Assembly (NCBI GenBank): GCA_964441735.1
Contig: CAYTVB010000039.1
Location: 1 to 17,865 of the forward strand
DNA length: 17,865 nt
Source of the DNA: JASMTM01 sp964441735
GTDB taxonomy: Bacteria > Thermotogota > Thermotogae > Petrotogales > Kosmotogaceae
Reading direction: 5' to 3'
Positions 15,485 through 17,865 of this stretch are shown one piece after another; position 1 is the first letter of the stretch; every line of letters begins with the position of its first letter. The position numbers and the translations under genes are program-made. The notes below the pieces were generated by a model. That model searched no databases. It had not been told where the DNA came from and saw only the letters and a list, made by a program, of their open reading frames with translations.

Positions 15485-16624
15485 CTAAATAACTCCTAAT
15501 ATTCTTGCTATAGAAACTGCAAGAGGGGTTCTCAAAAGTTTTTGTTCTGTTACTTTAAGAATTATCATTTCAAGTTCAGCATGGCGCATAGAAAGTTCGA
15601 ATACTTTTTTTCGCAGGTAATCAACTGCTTTTCCTGAAAAAAATGGATTAAGATTGTTCAATACAATTGTTTCAAGTCCCAATAAATCAACAACATTTGT
15701 TATAGCAGCTGCAAGTTTGTCAAGTAGTTGTTCAAAAAGCCTGACAAATTCTTCACTGTGATTTTCTGAATACATCTCACTTAAGAAATCCAGAAAGGAG
15801 TGATCATTCATTTTTTGGCTACTATTAGGAACTAAATCGGAAAAATTCTCTTTTAGATTTTTGGGATCAAAGTAAGCAGATACACACCCCTTTTTGCCAC
15901 ACCAGCATTGAGGACCGGATGGGTCTATCTGAAGATGTCCGAATTCACCAGCTCCACCATGAGGACCTCTGAAAATCTTTCCATTTAGTACAAGCGAAGC
16001 TCCAAACTCTCTGTCAATATACATTGCATCTTTTGAAGGTATTGAACCCAGTAGCATTTCAGATACTAAAAGTGCATTTGCGTCATTTTCAATTTCAAGA
16101 TTCGTTTTCCATTTATTTCCTAAATGTTTTAGATTTACCTTTTTCTTTGGTGTATAAAAGCTCCTTATAACACTGCCTGTAGCTTCATCTACTATACCGG
16201 GTGTAACAATACTAAACACAAGTACCTTTGAAATATCTTCTTCAAAGCTATTACCCGTAATTTTGGGTAACTCATAAAGTTTTTCTAAAACATCATTTCT
16301 TGTATGATCGAGGGATCTAGCGTGTTTAACTCTTCCTGAAAGATCACCTAACACTACATTCATAGTTTTTGAGTGAATGTAGACGCCTCCGATTAATAAC
16401 TTCTCGTTGTTTACTTCTAATACTGAATATGGTCTGCCTTTATCAGCTGTTGGTAAAGGATCGCTTTCCTGAACAAACCCCTTTTCCTTTAATTGTTGAA
16501 TAATGCGTGAAATAGTGGCTTTGCTCAAATCTGTAGCCCTGGCAATTGATTTTCTGGTTAATCCTTTTTCATTGCGCCAAAGTACAGAAAAAACCTGTTG
16601 TTCAGCCCTGGATAAATTTTGCAA
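15485..16624 (-). CDS. HTH-ROK family transcriptional regulator
   Basis: 379 residues from TTG 16624 (GTG at 16633 is the longer alternative). TTG is preferred because GAGGTG lies six bases upstream, the spacing used by its neighbours, while the GTG has no ribosome site. An N-terminal winged helix (about residues 1-60, recognition region LSKATISRIIQQL) binds DNA. The ROK domain has ENDANA (Asn180, Asp181), GEFGHLQIDPSGP (Glu227, His230) and the zinc cluster CWCGKKGC (Cys240, 242, 247). The kinase DxGxT motif is replaced by GGVYIHSKT, and the Glu usual two residues after the last Cys is Ser249, so it is a sugar-sensing regulator, not a kinase. It probably controls this operon, and the dyads upstream of 17526 are candidate sites. 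Confidence 0.92.
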   Translation of the reverse strand: MQNLSRAEQQVFSVLWRNEKGLTRKSIARATDLSKATISRIIQQLKEKGFVQESDPLPTADKGRPYSVLEVNNEKLLIGGVYIHSKTMNVVLGDLSGRVKHARSLDHTRNDVLEKLYELPKITGNSFEEDISKVLVFSIVTPGIVDEATGSVIRSFYTPKKKVNLKHLGNKWKTNLEIENDANALLVSEMLLGSIPSKDAMYIDREFGASLVLNGKIFRGPHGGAGEFGHLQIDPSGPQCWCGKKGCVSAYFDPKNLKENFSDLVPNSSQKMNDHSFLDFLSEMYSENHSEEFVRLFEQLLDKLAAAITNVVDLLGLETIVLNNLNPFFSGKAVDYLRKKVFELSMRHAELEMIILKVTEQKLLRTPLAVSIARILGVI

Positions 16625-16653
16625 AGCCTTCACCTCATTTCATTTGAATATGA

Positions 16654-16683
16654 GCCTGTCCAACATAAATGTGATGAACAGGC
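16654..16683 (-). promoter_or_regulatory. Long hairpin/dyad between the PD40 gene and the ROK gene
   Basis: On the minus strand GCCTGTTCA pairs with TGGACAGGC (nine pairs, one T.G), and inside it ACAT pairs with ATGT with a 2-nt bulge. It sits in the 80-base gap before the ROK regulator. No U-run follows, so it is more likely an operator or mRNA-processing/attenuation structure than a terminator. Confidence 0.5.
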
Positions 16684-16704
16684 CCAACCATAATGGACTA
16701 TGTT

Positions 16705-17526
16705 CTATTCAAGTTCAGCCAAATATAGATCGTAACTACCGCTTCCATCTGTTCTATCAGCTGTTGTGAAGATAATAATGTTACCATCTGTCCACATACT
16801 TCTTTCGTGGTAGAATGTGTTAATTTTCATTTCTGGGTGTCCTATTTCTCCTGTTTCTGGATTATAGAAGTAAATATCGTAACCTCCGATGGAATCATCT
16901 CTTGCAGAGTCAAACCAGATTTTACCATCGGGATCGACGAATACTGACCATTCGTTACCATTCGAATTTACTTCTTCTACGTTTGTTGGTGTTGTCCATT
17001 CACCATCTTTTTTCTCAGCAACCCATACATCTCTACCGCCTACTGGATCTACGCCACCAAAGCTTCCTTTTGTAGTGACGTAAGCTTTTGTTTCGTCATT
17101 ATTTACCCATATGATCCAGTCTTGCGTGTCTGTACTCAGTTCATGTACAACTTCAGGTTCTCCCCATTCGCCTTTTTCTTCATCAAATACAGATCTGAAG
17201 AAATCGTAGTCTCTATCTGAACCCGTGTATCGTCCAAAGTACATAACGAGTTCTCCATCGTTATTTCTTATAACACATGGACTAATCTCATTTTGAGAAG
17301 TATTAATTGGACCTTTCACCGGTTCAGCTTCACCACAATTTCCATTGTTCCATTCTGCCTGATAGATGTTGTAGCTATGGGTTACAAAATAAAGGGTTCC
17401 TTCACACAACCATGGCATTCTATCAGGACCAGAAGTATTTACAGTTAGCGGGTTTGCCTCAATCAACGCGAAAGCTGACGAAAAAATTAACATCACACTG
17501 AGAAAAACTAACATAGTTCTTACCAT
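16705..17526 (-). CDS. Secreted PD40 beta-propeller protein
   Basis: 273 residues from ATG 17526, chosen because GGGAGGTG lies six bases upstream and the protein then starts with a signal peptide (MVRTMLVFLSVMLIFSSAFA); an upstream in-frame start at 17592 would bury that signal. The rest is a single PD40/WD40-like propeller domain with repeated aromatic-Asp blade motifs: DYDFF, GGRDVW, GGYDIY and GSYDLY. By eye roughly half its residues match residues 33-275 of the large secreted metallophosphoesterase at the operon end, including LVMYFGRY, GNEWSVFV, IWFDSARDDS and the ERS-x-WTDG motif. No catalytic motif is visible; substrate or surface binding is a guess. It is the first gene of the operon, 80 bp ahead of the ROK regulator. 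Confidence 0.88.
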   Translation of the reverse strand: MVRTMLVFLSVMLIFSSAFALIEANPLTVNTSGPDRMPWLCEGTLYFVTHSYNIYQAEWNNGNCGEAEPVKGPINTSQNEISPCVIRNNDGELVMYFGRYTGSDRDYDFFRSVFDEEKGEWGEPEVVHELSTDTQDWIIWVNNDETKAYVTTKGSFGGVDPVGGRDVWVAEKKDGEWTTPTNVEEVNSNGNEWSVFVDPDGKIWFDSARDDSIGGYDIYFYNPETGEIGHPEMKINTFYHERSMWTDGNIIIFTTADRTDGSGSYDLYLAELE

Positions 17527-17552
17527 TAAAAGCACCTCCCAAATAATTACAC

Positions 17553-17585
17553 CTTCTGCGATAATGTCATGAAGACTTCTGCGAT
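17553..17585. promoter_or_regulatory. Direct repeat CTTCTGCGAT in the operon leader
   Basis: CTTCTGCGAT occurs at 17553-17562 and 17576-17585, a 23-bp period (about two helical turns), 27 bp upstream of the first gene's start. This suits cooperative binding of a regulator on one DNA face. Confidence 0.4.
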
Positions 17586-17586
17586 T

Positions 17587-17608
17587 AAACAAAAGGAGTA
17601 TTTTGTTT
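17587..17608. promoter_or_regulatory. Perfect inverted repeat AAACAAAA-N6-TTTTGTTT, candidate operator
   Basis: Perfect 8-bp half-sites (17587-17594 and 17601-17608) with a 6-bp spacer (GGAGTA), 61 bp upstream of the first operon gene. The stem is very AT-rich and no U-run follows, so a DNA-level operator is more likely than a terminator. Confidence 0.5.
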
Positions 17609-17627
17609 CATGATGGAATTAGTACAT

Positions 17628-17671
17628 ATTATAGTTTATATAGGAAATTTAATAATATCAAATAGATTATA
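17628..17671 (-). promoter_or_regulatory. Candidate promoter region with two TATAAT boxes
   Basis: On the minus strand perfect TATAAT hexamers occur at 17666-17671 and 17628-17633, about 100-145 bp upstream of the first gene of the operon. Neither has a good TTGACA-like -35 at 17 bp; a TTGATA lies somewhat too far (about 22 bp) from the second. The region is very AT-rich, so chance matches are possible. Confidence 0.35.
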
Positions 17672-17712
17672 GTCGATTTATTAGTAAAGAATAAATTTGT
17701 AGTACAATTAAT

Positions 17713-17733
17713 CACAAATATTCTATATTTGTG
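17713..17733. promoter_or_regulatory. Perfect 21-bp palindrome CACAAATAT-TCT-ATATTTGTG, candidate operator
   Basis: Two perfect 9-bp half-sites (17713-17721, 17725-17733) separated by TCT, just upstream of the candidate -10 boxes. Size and symmetry fit a dimeric HTH regulator such as the ROK protein encoded in this operon. It could instead serve a gene to the right of the window. Confidence 0.5.
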
Positions 17734-17757
17734 CATTTAAGAATCCATTACATTTTG

Positions 17758-17770
17758 TTTCATAATGAAA
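17758..17770. promoter_or_regulatory. Palindrome TTTCAT-A-ATGAAA
   Basis: Perfect 6-bp half-sites about one center base. A longer direct repeat TTTTGTTTCAT(A/G)ATG is shared by 17753-17767 and 17601-17615, the latter overlapping the AAACAAAA dyad. The repeated word supports a regulatory role. Confidence 0.35.
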
Positions 17771-17865
17771 ATTAATGCTTCTTCCTGTAATGAAAGTAAT
17801 TACATGAAAAGTAAATTCAATGAGAAGATTTCAAAAAAACATTCTAATTTCTTCTGTAATAAAAA

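Noticed and set aside
15485..16624. Annotation of the ROK protein as glucokinase/sugar kinase
   Set aside because: It has an N-terminal winged helix and the phosphate-binding DxGxT motif is missing.
2823..17526. Interpretation as a Pho-regulon phosphate-starvation operon
   Set aside because: No PhoB-type boxes, no pst/pho genes, and the regulator and transporter are of carbohydrate type.
17527..17592. N-terminal extension of the PD40 protein to 17592
   Set aside because: It would place 22 residues ahead of a clear signal peptide, and the strong GGGAGGTG site points to 17526.
1..17865. tRNA, rRNA or riboswitch genes
   Set aside because: I saw no cloverleaf, rRNA-like stretch or recognisable riboswitch core on either strand.

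Overview
The window is AT-rich bacterial DNA. The features fit a low-GC, diderm, sugar-fermenting lineage such as Thermotogota (Kosmotogaceae/Petrotogaceae-like). They include a solute-binding protein with a signal peptide but no lipobox cysteine, a sugar ABC transporter without its own ATPase, an HTH-ROK regulator, strong GGAGGT ribosome binding sites at a near-constant 6-base spacing, and frequent TTG/GTG starts. This placement is an inference; there is no rRNA or other marker gene here.

Left part (1-2822): three same-orientation copies of a repeat of about 100-130 bp carrying two tandem hairpins, a purine-rich region with CGAGAA-type repetition, and about 950 bp of noncoding DNA with several dyads. 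One plus-strand gene lies here, a lipoprotein with an Ig-like domain and an FGE-sulfatase (SUMF1) fold lacking the catalytic cysteines. It is bracketed by the repeats.

Right part (2823-17526): twelve minus-strand genes, tightly packed, with overlapping or adjacent stops and starts. They appear to form one operon ending at a strong terminator (2781-2808). In transcription order they are: a secreted PD40 beta-propeller protein, an HTH-ROK regulator, a family-1 solute-binding protein, two ABC permeases, an exported alkaline phosphatase, an exported EEP-family phosphoesterase/nuclease, a cytoplasmic NPP-type phosphodiesterase, a cytoplasmic PHP phosphoesterase, two different Gfo/Idh/MocA oxidoreductases, and a secreted 1157-residue protein. 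That last protein joins a PD40 propeller, OB-fold repeats, a second propeller and a metallophosphoesterase.

The striking point is five unrelated phosphoesterase folds in one operon built around a sugar-type importer, a ROK (carbon-type) regulator and two polyol/sugar dehydrogenases. The simplest reading is a pathway that uses a phosphorylated polyol or sugar as a carbon source, possibly a phosphodiester such as glycerophosphoinositol or another inositol phosphate. Exported enzymes would trim it, the ABC system would import it, cytoplasmic phosphodiesterases would cleave it, and the dehydrogenases would oxidise the product. The substrate is hypothetical. The first and last genes of the operon share a clearly homologous propeller domain. 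The leader upstream of the first gene (17527-17865) carries several perfect inverted repeats that are candidate operators.
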